DNA from: Piscicola geometra
Lineage: Eukaryota > Annelida > Clitellata > Hirudinida > Piscicolidae
NCBI GenBank assembly: GCA_943735955.1
Contig: OX030957.1
Coordinates: 13,144,517 to 13,208,516, forward strand
Direction: 5' to 3'
Length of the DNA stretch: 64,000 nt
How positions within the stretch are numbered: position 1 is the stretch's first letter; every line of letters begins with the position of its first letter. The translations under genes were made by a program, and so were the position numbers. Shown here piece after piece: positions 1 through 16,941 of this stretch. The notes under the pieces were generated by a model. That model was not told where the DNA came from, made no database searches, and was given only the letters and a program-made list of their open reading frames with translations.

Positions 1-716
1 TGAAGAGTTATCATAAATGATAAATCAATAGGCACGTATTCGCACTTTTAGCTTGGATAAAAATAGGATTAGAAAAAAGGAGATAGGCTGAAGAATTGCT
101 GGGGAAATGCTGCTTTACGCTGCAGAGTGTTTTCTCTGAGGAATCTCTCCCACACAATCTATACAAAATCACGGTTATTAATAGAAATCACAAATTTCTT
201 CTTCTTCATCGCGCATCTTCAAAATATGCATACTGAGACGTTTCTAATTAGAAAATGCATTTGGTTTTTTTGGGAATTATTCTCACGTTACTATTGAAGG
301 AATTCCACAAGCGCAACCAATGCAGTGTAACACGTAGAAGAATGCCAATACGACTTTCTTCAGATATAACTTTTACAAAGTGATATATTTTTAATAAATA
401 ACGTCATTAATTCGATTTTTATTTGGGTACAATGAATGTTTCAAAGATCTACTTAGTCGAGGTGGCCTTGAAGCTCGTCCGGGTTTACGCCACGTTAAAA
501 TCTTGCTCTTTGTATTGTATTATATTGGACATTTGTGTAGATTTGTCAAAAATTTAGATGTTATTTGAAACATTTGAACATATTTTATATTCAAAAAACA
601 ATTTTAAAACGTCGATTAATTTTTATAACATTTAATAATTAATTATATTTTAACACGTAGTTACAATATTTTCATCGGAGAGGCTTCTAAAGTAAATTAC
701 AAAACAACGACGAATA
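1..716. other. AT-rich intergenic DNA without a recognisable gene
   Basis: No convincing coding exon is visible. The stretch at 461-493 (a run reading gaagctcgtccgggtttac and its flanks) recurs in reverse orientation at 9488-9516 and, more diverged, at 37193-37225, so it is a fragment of a dispersed repeat. The rest is low-complexity A/T sequence. Confidence 0.6.
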
Positions 717-724
717 ATATTAAC

Positions 725-2771
725 CAGGGGCGCAACCAGCCAAAAATGCTGAGGGGGGCTCAACTTTAGTATTAAAAAAATTATTATTTACCGCAACTGT
801 TGCGTTTTGCAACATCAATTTTTATATTTTCTTGCTCTTTTAATACCGAGTTTTTTTCACATATTTTGTTCAATAAATTTTAAATTCATAAGTTAAATTT
901 TAAATTTTTTTATTTAGTTATTTATCAATTTTTTTTTCCTGTTCACATTTAAAATTTCTCAAAACAATCTTTTCTCGCTTAGATAATTTTTCAGTTTTTT
1001 CATTCGATTTTAGTATTTTTATACAAATTTAGTCCTAATTTCAGGGCGAGAAGATAGTTAGTACTTGAATTATTTTTTTATGTCTTCAAAATAACTTTTA
1101 AAAGGTTTCCAATGCTTTTAAAAATCAATGGTGCGTTTTCGCAACTTTGACGTAATATGATTTCATATGATTTTTATTAAGCCTAGTCATTCATTACAAT
1201 AGTTATTATAAAAATAATAAAATTATTAATTTAATGTTAATGTATTATGAAATTTATAAATTAAAATTAAAAGTTGAATTTTGTAGATGAATGTTGATTT
1301 TTATATTTCGAAAAAAAATTCTAAACCGCAAATGCTTCAAACTTGAAAATTATTGAAGAAAATATAATTTTTAACCTCTAATAGGTTGATTATAAAATTA
1401 AAATAAAGATAACATTCGTCGTCAATGTCGTATTTGAAACAGCACGACAGTTTATGAGTGCTGTTGTAATTCACTTTAAATAATTTGCTTTATTGTATTT
1501 AAAATAATAATTATTATTATTATAACTAATAAAATAATTAGAAGTTTAATTTTATCAAACTATTTGCGATTGAAATTTATTTCTGTTTTAATAAATGTGG
1601 TTTGAATCAATTTATTTATGATTTTTTACTGCACATTAGTATGTCACACTTCTCGCTCATGTTGCGTTTTCGCAACATTTTGCCCCATTAAAACTTATGA
1701 AATAATTGTTTTCAATTTTGCTTGAGTTGTTATTATAACCGTATAATGCAAGTCTAAATGTAAAAATCGGGTAGCGGCGGTAAATGGGCTAAATAAAAAC
1801 TACCAATTATAATTGATAAAGAATTTAGTTAGTTTATTAATGATACCAAAAAAACTACAAACTAAGTTGCATAGTATTCTTAGAGTTACGTCATCATTTT
1901 TCAAACTAAGGTAAAAAGTAAAAAAATAAGTTTGATATGAGATCCTAAACAGTCTATAATTTTTGTTAGAATATTTAGTTTCAACTAAATTTTGATGTGT
2001 TCTCAGTTGCAAAATAATTTTTCAATCAGTTTGTGAAAATCTTTTCACCATTTCATTTACTGAAAGAAGTGCAGTAGCGGTTTTGGTAGCAGATATTCTC
2101 AAACAAGCTTTGCAAACGACGAGCAGAAACAGTCGTCTTAAGATGAATTTTAGTAAGCCGAAATTTAGAAAATGCTCTTTCTGCATCTGATGAAGTAACT
2201 GGCAGAGTCCGAGCAACATCGAGCATATAGTGCAACTCAGGCTGAAGGCTTGTTGCTCAAAAGAGTTCTTGCAGTTCGATAAATGAAATGAGATCAGACT
2301 GATCCGCACGTAAACTAAATGTGTTGATGTGATTTTGAGCTGTCTTTGCACAGTTTCAGCATCCTTTCCATGAAGGGTGAATAATTCTGAAAGCTCGGGA
2401 GTTATTTTGTCTATCTGCGTTATTCTTTATATACTTGCCATAGGTGGAAAAATTTACATATGAAAATTGTAAAGATTTAAGAGTGTAGTTAAGTTCTAGT
2501 GGTGCTCTATTTTTTTCAGAAATTGTGACATGTTAGTGTTATTTTGGTAGGATCTCTATGTTCTGTGTTGATATATGAAATGTTTTGTGAGATAAAGACC
2601 CGATGGCCATCCAGAGAAAATATCATTGTCCTATGGCATATTGAAAAATTAATTACCCCCCCCCCCCCCACCACCAAAAAAACTCATCGATTTTCGAAAA
2701 ATTGTGAGACCCTTCAAATAGGACTGGGGGGGGGCTTGAGCCCCCCCCAGCCCCCCCTAGTTGCGCCACTG
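725..2771. mobile_element. hAT-type DNA transposon, copy 1 (2.05 kb, non-autonomous)
   Basis: The ends are inverted: the left end begins CAGGGGCGCAACCAG and the right end reads TTGCGCCACTG, whose complement is CAGTGGCGCAA. An exact 8-bp target-site duplication, ATATTAAC, flanks it (717-724 and 2772-2779), as expected for hAT elements. G- and C-runs lie just inside both ends. A near-identical copy lies at 16942-19010. Inside is only a hAT dimerisation-domain remnant on the minus strand, so the element cannot be autonomous. A palindromic motif like TGCGTTTTCGCAAC appears near 806, 1131 and 1663 and may be a transposase binding site (inference). Confidence 0.9.
2022..2351 (-). pseudogene. hAT transposase C-terminal dimerisation fragment
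   Basis: The minus strand of 2053-2235 encodes a peptide with the hAT C-terminal dimerisation signature: LPVTSSDAERAFSK, then a Lys/Thr-rich helix and SLFENICYQ. Only this last part of a transposase remains; the N-terminal zinc finger and the catalytic RNase H-like core are absent. It overlaps a second frame, showing frameshift decay. The same fragment, slightly diverged, is in the second copy of the element at 18295-18477. Confidence 0.8.
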
Positions 2772-2779
2772 ATATTAAC

Positions 2780-3183
2780 CACAATGATCATTGTTGATTT
2801 GATGTCAACACATTGCTTACCACTCCAAGGTTCAATGCCAGAGACTCCAGACTAGCGCATATTTATAAACTGTAAGAAGGCACTAAGATGGAATTGACAG
2901 TATTATGATAGTAAACTTTCTTTTTGAACCTCTAAAGAGACTGAATTGGATAGTACAGACGAAGTGGAGTTAGTAATCAGTGATTTCAAATATTAATTCT
3001 CTGAACTTCATCATCATGGGAGGACAACGTAGCGGTCTTGAATTTGAGGAAAGAGCGTTATAGAAATTTATTTGATTGATTGATTGATCGGAATAGACAT
3101 GGTTGGATCTCAACGAATGTCTGAATGGATAAAATTGGTTTGAACTTTCATTGTGGTGTCCCAACGGTGTTCAAGACTATGGA
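2780..3183. other. Spacer with a LINE 3'-tail fragment
   Basis: At about 3038-3090 the sequence gaggaaagagcgttatagaa is followed by repeated ATTG units. The same tail occurs at 15133-15184 and, reversed, at 56215-56280, and it belongs to the LINE 3' ends described elsewhere in the window. Nothing else is recognisable. Confidence 0.6.
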
Positions 3184-3204
3184 AGTTTGACTGACTGACT
3201 GACT

Positions 3205-3236
<32 letters not shown>

Positions 3237-4344
3237 GACTGACTGACTGACTGACTGACTGACTGACTGACTGACTGACTGACTGACTGACTGACTGACT
3301 GACTGACTGACTGACTGACTGACTGACTGACTGACTGACTGACTGACTGACTGACTGGCTGGCTGACTGACTGACTGACTGACTGACTGACTGACTGACT
3401 GACTGACTGACTGACTGACTGACTGACTGACTGACTGACTGACTGACTGACTGACTGACTGACTGACTGACTGACTGACTGACTGACTGACTGACTGACT
3501 GACTGACTGACTGACTGACTGACTGACTGACTGACTGACTGACTGACTGACTGACTGACTGACTGACTGACTGACTGACTGACTGACTGACTGACTGACT
3601 GACTGACTGACTGACTGACTGACTGACTGACTGACTGACTGACTGACTGACTGACTGACTGACTGACTGACTGACTGACTGACTGACTGACTGACTGACT
3701 GACTGACTGACTGACTGACTGACTGACTGACTGACTGACTGACTGACTGACTGACTGACTGACTGACTGACTGACTGACTGACTGACTGACTGACTGACT
3801 GACTGACTGACTGACTGACTGACTGACTGACTGACTGACTGACTGACTGACTGACTGACTGACTGACTGACTGACTGACTGACTGACTGACTGACTGACT
3901 GACTGACTGACTGACTGACTGACTGACTGACTGACTGACTGACTGACTGACTGACTGACTGACTGACTGACTGACTGACTGACTGACTGACTGACTGACT
4001 GACTGACTGACTGACTGACTGACTGACTGACTGACTGACTGACTGACTGACTGACTGACTGACTGACTGACTGACTGACTGACTGACTGACTGACTGACT
4101 GACTGACTGACTGACTGACTGACTGACTGACTGACTGACTGACTGACTGACTGACTGACTGACTGACTGACTGACTGACTGACTGACTGACTGACTGACT
4201 GACTGACTGACTGACTGACTGACTGACTGACTGACTGACTGACTGACTGACTGACTGACTGACTGACTGACTGACTGACTGACTGACTGACTGACTGACT
4301 GACTGACTGACTGACTGACTGACTGACTGACTGACTGACTGACT
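3184..4344. repeat. Giant GACT tetranucleotide microsatellite (about 1.16 kb)
   Basis: About 290 units of GACT (TGAC/ACTG in other registers) run almost without interruption. The only breaks I see are a cggactgact near 3210 and two GGCT units near 3357-3364. It lies upstream of the first RUVBL2 coding exon. Its length and purity suggest very recent expansion or an assembly estimate. Confidence 0.98.
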
Positions 4345-4534
4345 AAACTAGAGATAAAAAATGCTCTTAAAAATTTGTTTAGTTAATTTATTAAAAAAAA
4401 TATATTTTGATTTTTAAATAAAAAGTAAAAACTACTAATTATTTTCCAAATTAGTAGAAAATTCAAAATATTGCTATGACAACAAATATGCTTTTATTCT
4501 AGAAGTTCTTTGCTTAAAACAGTACTCGAAAAAC

Positions 4535-10497
<5,963 letters not shown>

Positions 10498-10953
10498 ATA
10501 ACCCTTAGTTTATATGGTGGAAAATGAACTGATTTTATGTAACTGATCTTATAAAGCTATTACTAAGTAATTGACAGTAATATGAAGAGTTGTTAGCTGA
10601 AAATGAGTGCGTCTTTACCAAGCCAAACTAGAATCCGAAGCCAGTCAAAAAGATGAATGCCTTAACAAAAGTTGTTAGACAAAATTCATATATCGTAAAA
10701 TACCAAAATTTTCAGACGTTTACAAGTTAAAAAAAGTATTTCAGATCTCCAAAGTCTTAGCCGCCATAGACGTTAGAATGTTTAAATGGCCGGTCCAACG
10801 AATTATGTACGAAATGAAATTCAAAAATTTATGAAAATGTATACAAACCAATTTACGAAAGAATATTTTTTTACAATCAAGCAACATTTCTAAACACCTT
10901 TCAAGGTTGAAGCATTAAAAGCATTTCTGAAAGCTGAAAAACAAAGACGACGA
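10498..10953. other. Short spacer between two convergent genes
   Basis: RUVBL2 (plus) and wolframin (minus) end 456 bp apart, so this AT-rich stretch must hold both 3' untranslated regions. I see no canonical AATAAA signal on either strand that I would assign with confidence and no further coding sequence. Confidence 0.6.
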
Positions 10954-12839
10954 TCACTTGAGAAAGAAGAGAGGCTCGAAGAAGAAGTTGAAGACGCTGT
11001 AGACACTGGCCTTGTACATGGAGGAGAGGGACCAGAAGGAGGGCTGCACGACCGAGGCGGCTTCCAGTTGGCACTGCAGACACTTGAGGTTGTAAAGTTC
11101 GACCATGGGCATGCCGCCTGCCAGGTTGTCAGAGAGACGGCCCTGGAAGGAGATCACGTCGTTGAGGCTCAAGACACTGACCGCCTCGGTGAAGTAGTTG
11201 GCTGCCAGCAGTTTGACAGGCCTGCCGTCGTCAGTGGCATGGACGAGGACCTCGTAAGTGAAGATGTTGAGGCTGTTCATGTGGCACTTCTTGCCCTGAA
11301 GTTTGTTGAAGTGGCATGCGTCAATGGCGAACTGCTCTTGCAGGCTGGTGCAGTCGTCGGCGTAGTGGTCGCCGTAAGTGCATCTCAGCCAGTTGGAGAT
11401 GAAGGTGGGCAGGATGCGCAGGAAGTCCTCAGCCCTGTTCTCCACCTTCCTGATGGACACCTTGTCCACACTGCCAGTCCAGTTCACCTTCAGGTTCGCA
11501 AAGTGGAGACAGTCTCGCTCCACGGCAACATCTCCTGCCCTGCCACAGTGCCTCAAGTACACCTCCCTGGGCAGGTGGTCCTGTGCCGTGGCAGCATCCA
11601 TCGGCACTGAGATGTAGGCCAGGGGAACTGATGTTAACAAGAAGATGGCAACCAGAATGGCGTTTGTTCGGATGGACTTCTGTTTGAGGTTCAAGTTGCC
11701 TAGTGGGAAGTTGAACCTGGACCAGTAGGGCAGCAAGGAAACCGCAACGACCAGCAGGAGGGTGGTGATGATCTTGAGGATGTTGTAGAAGGAGGAGGAG
11801 ACGTAGATGTTGTAGAAGGTCCACGAGACAGCAAAGACGAGGAGGAGAGGACTGAGGAGGATCAGCAGTCCCCAGCCACACGAGGCCCTCGCCAGACCAA
11901 ACCACGAGGTCTGCAGGAAGAAGATGACGACCAGTCGCCACCAGAAGAAGCACACCAGGTGAGGAATCATGATCTGGTAGAGGCCCTTGCGAGACCTGGT
12001 GGCCATCTCGACGAACAAGAGAGGCACCACGATAAATGCCAGCGAGGGCAGGCCGATGGTGAAGTGCAACTCCGAGAAGATGTCCACTTTAATTCCAAAG
12101 GTGCTGATGAAGTGGAGGGCAGAAGAAAGCAGGGGCACGCGACTGAAGGACTCTGCCACCAGCGGCAGGTTTGAGAGGCTGTCGAGCACGATGGCCAGCA
12201 ATGCAAGGTGGTCGTACTTGTCACTCAATGCGAACCAGCACGCAAGTGTGATCAAGAGACTGACGAGACAGAGTTCAGAGCAGGGCGTCCACTGTTTGTC
12301 TGCCAGCGTGAAGAGCGCCACAATGAAAGGCAGCGAGCAGAAAAACTTGAAGTAGGGCGTGATGGAGGCCCATGAGTAGGCTGACTCTGCACCCTCCTGG
12401 ATGAAGGTGTTGTTGAAGCGGTCGAGCATGTCGGCAAGCACCTTCACGTCGTTCAGCTTCCTGCGCGAGTAGAACATCTGCATGGTGCAGATGACGCTGA
12501 AGCAGAAGCAGACGTGGAAGAGCAAGATGGGCAGGAGCCAGAGGACAGTCTTGAGTGAGACGAGACTGTAGATGAAGAGGAGGAGGAGCATGTAGATCTG
12601 GTGCACTGGCACCAACGCCTTCAGCCAGATCATGCCCTGGGTGCCCGCAGTCTCGACCACGTTGTCTGCCAGCCAGGTTAGTGTCCGCTTCGAGTGGTAG
12701 ACTGTCTGGAAGGTGCTTGAACATTCTAAAAACACTCCATCAAAGTCTTAAAACGCCTACTCGAGATGAAGCAATTCTATTTAAAGAGATACAAGACAAT
12801 ACAATGATGAATATTAGTAAACCGAGACAATCTTCAAGA

Positions 12840-12933
<94 letters not shown>

Positions 12934-13850
12934 CACACACACACACAAACAAACAAACGCACAAGACCTTCTTGAAGAGGGACAGCTGCTGGTACTCTTC
13001 TGAGTTGGCGTCTGTCTGCATGAGGTCCTTGAGGGACCAGGTGTTCTTGCCGTGCAACTGCCGCATCATCCTCTCCACGAACGCCTCCTCACTCACATCC
13101 TCCTTTATCGCTGTGGTTCAGTGGAAGTTTTGAAAATTGTTAGAAATTATCAGAAAAGATCATTATGTATTTGTGAATGCAAATGTTAAAAAAGTCATTT
13201 GATTTAAGAGTTTATTAATTTGTAGACGTATTTCAATGTGTAATACCCTTTTCAAGAAGTTTTCTTTCCAAGTTATTGATGGACAAGCTTGCCACCTTTT
13301 TATTGTATTCCTCTTTGCTTAAACCTTTGTCTCCCACACAAATCTTTTTGAAGAGTTGTCTGGCTGATGCTCTTGCCCTCTTTTCCCAATTAGCTGTGTT
13401 CACATTCCATTCTACATCACTTATGTTTTCTTGTGTAACACCTTATAGACAAATATTGGATAAAAATTATATGTCACAAAACTTATAAGATAATTTATAT
13501 TAAAAGCATACCTATGTTGTTTTCTAGACATCTTTTCAGTTGAGTGGTTGCTTCAACATTTCCAGTTTTGGAAGCTTTTATTAACCAATGAACTGCATTC
13601 AAAGCATATTCACTCTGACCTCCCAGTTCATACTTTTGTAAATATAAACTTCCGATTTTTAATTCTGTTTCTTCATCTTTCTGAGTATCTTCTTTGAGTA
13701 AGTTGTACAACTTGTCATCTGAAGAATACAAAAATATATCAACTAGATTTAACTAAAGTTTACTAAACTATGTAATATTTTTTAGACGATCGTTTAGTGT
13801 TGCACAAAATTCAAAATAAATAAAATATAACCAAGCTCGTCAGATTCCAT
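10954..13850 (-). CDS. WFS1: Wolframin, ER membrane protein (771 aa, 5 coding exons)
   Basis: Wolframin is a multi-pass endoplasmic reticulum protein of calcium and ER-stress homeostasis. Exons on the minus strand: 13850-13832, 13718-13512, 13441-13247, 13110-12968 and 12705-10954; the lengths sum to exactly 772 codons. The start MESDEL has an in-frame TGA upstream. Exon 2 encodes Sel1-like repeat sequence (LYLQKYELGG, AVHWLIKASKTG). The large last exon holds all membrane segments, as in vertebrates, then a lumenal domain with SNWLRCTYG, a Cys-rich part (LYNLKCLQC) and a hydrophobic C-terminus FNFFFEPLFFLK. Vertebrate wolframin is 890 residues, so the N-terminal part is shorter here. A CA/GT repeat (12840-12932) fills most of the last intron. 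A MULE-like element lies 44 bp upstream of the ATG. Confidence 0.95.
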
Positions 13851-14684
13851 AATGGCCTTTCTTCGAAAGTTTCAAAATTCCTAATATAAGCACCTTTTAA
13901 CTGGTTTACTTTGGAAAGCGTACTCATAATTTATGCAAATGAGATTAATGATTAACATAGATAAATTTCCAATGTTTAAATAGCTGTATGGTAATAAAAC
14001 GGTGTTGCTAACAGGCAATAGAAAATACTTTAAATTAATAAGATTTTTTTTCATATTAGTTTAGTTTAGAGAGTTAAGAACCACGCAGATCTTTTGACTT
14101 CTATAATATTACTAGTAAAACATTTTGCTGATGACTTTATTGCTCTGACCAAAAATATAAAGCTAAAACTTTTTATTAAACAATTTAGCATAATATTTCT
14201 GAATTTTTATAATATTTTTTAGTTAAACAAAGTGGTTTCATCTATTTTTTGGGATTACTATGGACTCGGTAATTGTTTATGTATATAAATAGGAATATCA
14301 ATTTGAATAATTTTAATGTGAACAGATTTGACATTATGAATAAAATTATTATTAATTACTTTAAAAAGTATTCATAAAAGAAGTAAAGAAGCCTTCTTTA
14401 TTGTTCATTTTACGATATATCTCGCCTCAGATAGTTTGCCGAAATATATACCAGATTGGTTTTTGGTTAGCAGCTGCCATCTTGGCAGCCGCTTTAACCG
14501 TTTATGATTTTGTTAAATTGTTTTTCTTCTGATCCAATAATTTAGTTTTTTTAATTTCAAATAATTATAGTAATTATAATTTATATCTTTTCTTGTTTTC
14601 TGGTTTTAAATTTATCTTGCTCTCGGAATTAAAATCTTCAACCAATAACTGTCTAACGGACTACAATAAAAACTTATTTTAAAA

Positions 14685-14943
14685 GGAAGAAGTGCCAAGG
14701 CCTCAAATTGAGCACTAATGCACAGTTTGCAAGAACCCACTGGCTACCTACTTCACAAGGCAGATGAGCTCTGCAGATGAAGGACAGACTGTTAGAACAA
14801 ATCTTCAATACATGAAGAAGTGCCAGGGCCTCAATTTGAACACCAGTGCACAGCTTGCAAGCACCCACTGACTACTTACTTCACAAGGCAAATGAGCTCT
14901 GCAGATGAAGGACAGACTGTCAGAACGAATCTTCTACACATGA
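14685..14943. repeat. Two-copy tandem duplication of about 130 bp
   Basis: The segments at 14685-14812 and 14815-14943 are close copies, both starting aagaagtgcca and sharing gagctctgcagatgaaggac. It sits inside MULE-like element A. The matching 64-residue minus-strand reading is only a consequence of the duplication. Confidence 0.85.
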
Positions 14944-15184
14944 CTGTTTATGTCTATTATCTATTGAAAACTGACGTATTAGACAATTATTACCTTACTT
15001 AGATGACCCTTCTTTAAAGATGTCCATATATTTAAAACTCATCACCTCCTTATTTAACTACTTCTATATCATTATTTACTTTTCGTACGGATCTTAAGAC
15101 ATATCTGTTTAACAAATTCATTTACCAGCGCTTTTGAATTTGAGGAAAGAGCGCTATAGAAATTGATTTGATTGATTGATTGAT
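14944..15184 (+). mobile_element. LINE 3'-end fragment with ATTG tail, inside MULE-like element A
   Basis: This piece matches, in reverse, the segment at about 56215-56610 and ends in repeated ATTG after gaggaaagagcgctatagaa. It is a 5'-truncated LINE 3' end, probably of the same CR1/L2-like group as the elements at 33900-35830 and 60240-60745. Confidence 0.65.
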
Positions 15185-15446
15185 TTGACATTACTGAGTA
15201 AAATTATTATTAATTACTCAAAAAATTATTCGTAAAAGAAGTAAAGAAGCCTAATTTATTGTTCATTTTACGATATATCTCGCCTCAGATAGTTTGCCGA
15301 AATCTAAAATAATATGGCCGCTTTTTGTTCTTGTTAGAAACCAACAATCAGCTGATTCAAGAAATAAATAAACATTGCCATCAGCTGTTTTTATATTGCT
15401 ATGTCTATGCTTCCGAGTACGCTTTCCATAGTATCCTCTTTTAACT

Positions 15447-16449
15447 CAGGGCCTTTAAATTAAATTAATTAGCGCATATTTAATAATTTGTTTTTAAATA
15501 CTAATCATTGTCTAATGAAACTAAAATTATTTTTTATACAAAATAAGTTTAAAATAAAAAAGTAAAATTTTAATGCAAATGTTGTGCGTTCATAATATTC
15601 TGAAATAACTCTTTTATTTTTCTTTGTCATCTTTAGAATATATTTCGAATAATAAACATTATGAAAACATCATTTGCCCCTACGTCAATATTCATGATCA
15701 TTCCACGAACTCAAAATCTTCAATGTTACATAAAAAAAAGTCAGTTTTACAAAATCTAGAAACAGCAACGCCAAACAAGCGAGCCCAGCCAATGAAAGCT
15801 GGTTGCCTATCTAGGCGAACAAAGATTTCAATTAAGAATTTCAAAAGCGTTGGAGCAGTCACTAAATTCGAGTTACATTCGACATATCACGTTAAAAGAG
15901 TTAATGGAGGTTTTCTAAGAAATAGCGGAATAAAATCATAGCATCACTAAGCTAATATCAGTTTACGAGTTTTTTATGAAGGCTTAGATCATATTAAGCA
16001 TTCTCTTATCTCTTAAAAGTGAATCGCGTTGTTATAATATCAGTTTTATCCATATTATGAAATTGCTTTGCTCCAGAAAGTTTCATTAAATTTATAATTG
16101 CTTAAAGATTGTGTACTCTCATGGATTCAAAGCAGACATATTTGGTAAGTTTATCTTTTAGCTGTCTTCAGATGTGCTATCTTATCTTTATCACATAAAG
16201 CGGTAGTAATCATAAAAGTATAAAATCACTAAAACAGTGTTAAATACATAAGATTTCTAAATAGATTTCTCTTTTGAATGGAATCTATAATCATATTTGA
16301 ATAAATATAATCATAAACTTTATAAAGATTTAATGCATTTATCTGTATGGCTTTCACATATTTTTTGTGTAAAACTTTAGATGTATATATATTTTATTTT
16401 TCTATATAAAAATATAAAAAATGAGAATTTTTTTATATTCTGAAAGTAG
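15447..16449. other. AT-rich spacer, one unassigned open frame
   Basis: A 105-codon open stretch at 15624-15941 (+) contains AQPMKAGCLSRRTKISIKNF. It has no recognisable domain, and I do not call it a gene. The rest shows no structure I can name. Confidence 0.4.
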
Positions 16450-16458
16450 GTTGTAGAG

Positions 16459-16688
16459 GGTTGTAGGTTAACTGCACCCGCGCTGCATGTGTTAAATGCA
16501 CCTTTTCTTTTGCGCGTTTCTTCTTTTTTACAGAAAAAACGTTAATTTAGGGTTAAGGTTAGGGTTAGGATTAGGGTTAGAGTTAGGGTTAGGGTTAGGG
16601 TTTTCAGAAAAATCGCATTTTAAGAAGAAACGCGCAAAAGAAAAGGTGCATTTAACACATGCAGCGCGGGTGCAGTTAACCTACAACC
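16459..16688. mobile_element. Foldback element with long inverted repeats and a telomere-like core
   Basis: Inverted repeats of about 85 bases (16459-16545 and 16603-16688) start GGTTGTAGGTTAACTGCACC and end in its complement. The loop is a run of about nine TTAGGG units with variants (16547-16602). An exact 9-bp duplication, GTTGTAGAG (16450-16458 and 16689-16697), shows it inserted as a unit. Nine-base duplication plus long terminal inverted repeats suggests a non-autonomous MULE. It carries no coding capacity. Confidence 0.88.
16547..16602 (+). repeat. Interstitial telomere-type TTAGGG array
   Basis: About nine units of TTAGGG, three of them altered (ttaagg, ttagga, ttagag), form the loop of the foldback element. 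TTAGGG is the ancestral animal telomere repeat. Because the array lies inside a transposon-like unit with its own target-site duplication, it is not a chromosome end. Confidence 0.9.
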
Positions 16689-16941
16689 GTTGTAGAGTTA
16701 TTAACCTGATTAATATTCATGAGATGACTAATGCTATCTTCTCTGAATCTTCAGGCTTCTTATCAGTTTTTTTTCTTATGCATAATTTTTCCTATTTTGT
16801 TTATATTTCATACTTATAATAATAATACAATTTATTATTTTGTATAATCTGTGTTTTCTTTATAAAATCCGGAAAAACTGGACGAGTTCAATACTTGAAC
16901 ATATAAAAAAAATTATATCATATAAATGAGATATTGCTGTA

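Larger units (their letters stand above)
13903..15437 (+). mobile_element. MULE-like transposon A, just upstream of wolframin
   Basis: A 9-bp duplication, CTTTTAACT (13894-13902 and 15438-15446), flanks ends that match when inverted: GGTTTACTTTGGAAAGCG on the left and the complement of the right end, AGGATACTATGGAAAGCG. Nine-base duplications and G-starting inverted repeats point to the Mutator-like superfamily. No transposase is seen. Interior segments also occur, in opposite orientation, in element B (54455-59379). Two direct copies of a 120-bp segment (about 14330-14450 and 15185-15305) flank later insertions. Confidence 0.8.

Noticed and set aside
11068..11610. 180-codon open frame on the plus strand opposite wolframin
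   Set aside because: It is the antisense shadow of the GC-rich wolframin coding exon and has no domain of its own.
12725..12735. Wolframin last exon starting at the ttttag acceptor near 12725
   Set aside because: Its phase does not match the previous exon. The acceptor at 12706-12707 does, and it gives a clean total of 772 codons.
15624..15941. 105-codon hypothetical gene
   Set aside because: No domain, no splice support and no conservation is visible; it could be chance in AT-rich DNA.
16547..16602. Telomere or chromosome fusion point
   Set aside because: The array is enclosed in inverted repeats with an exact 9-bp target-site duplication, so it arrived by transposition.
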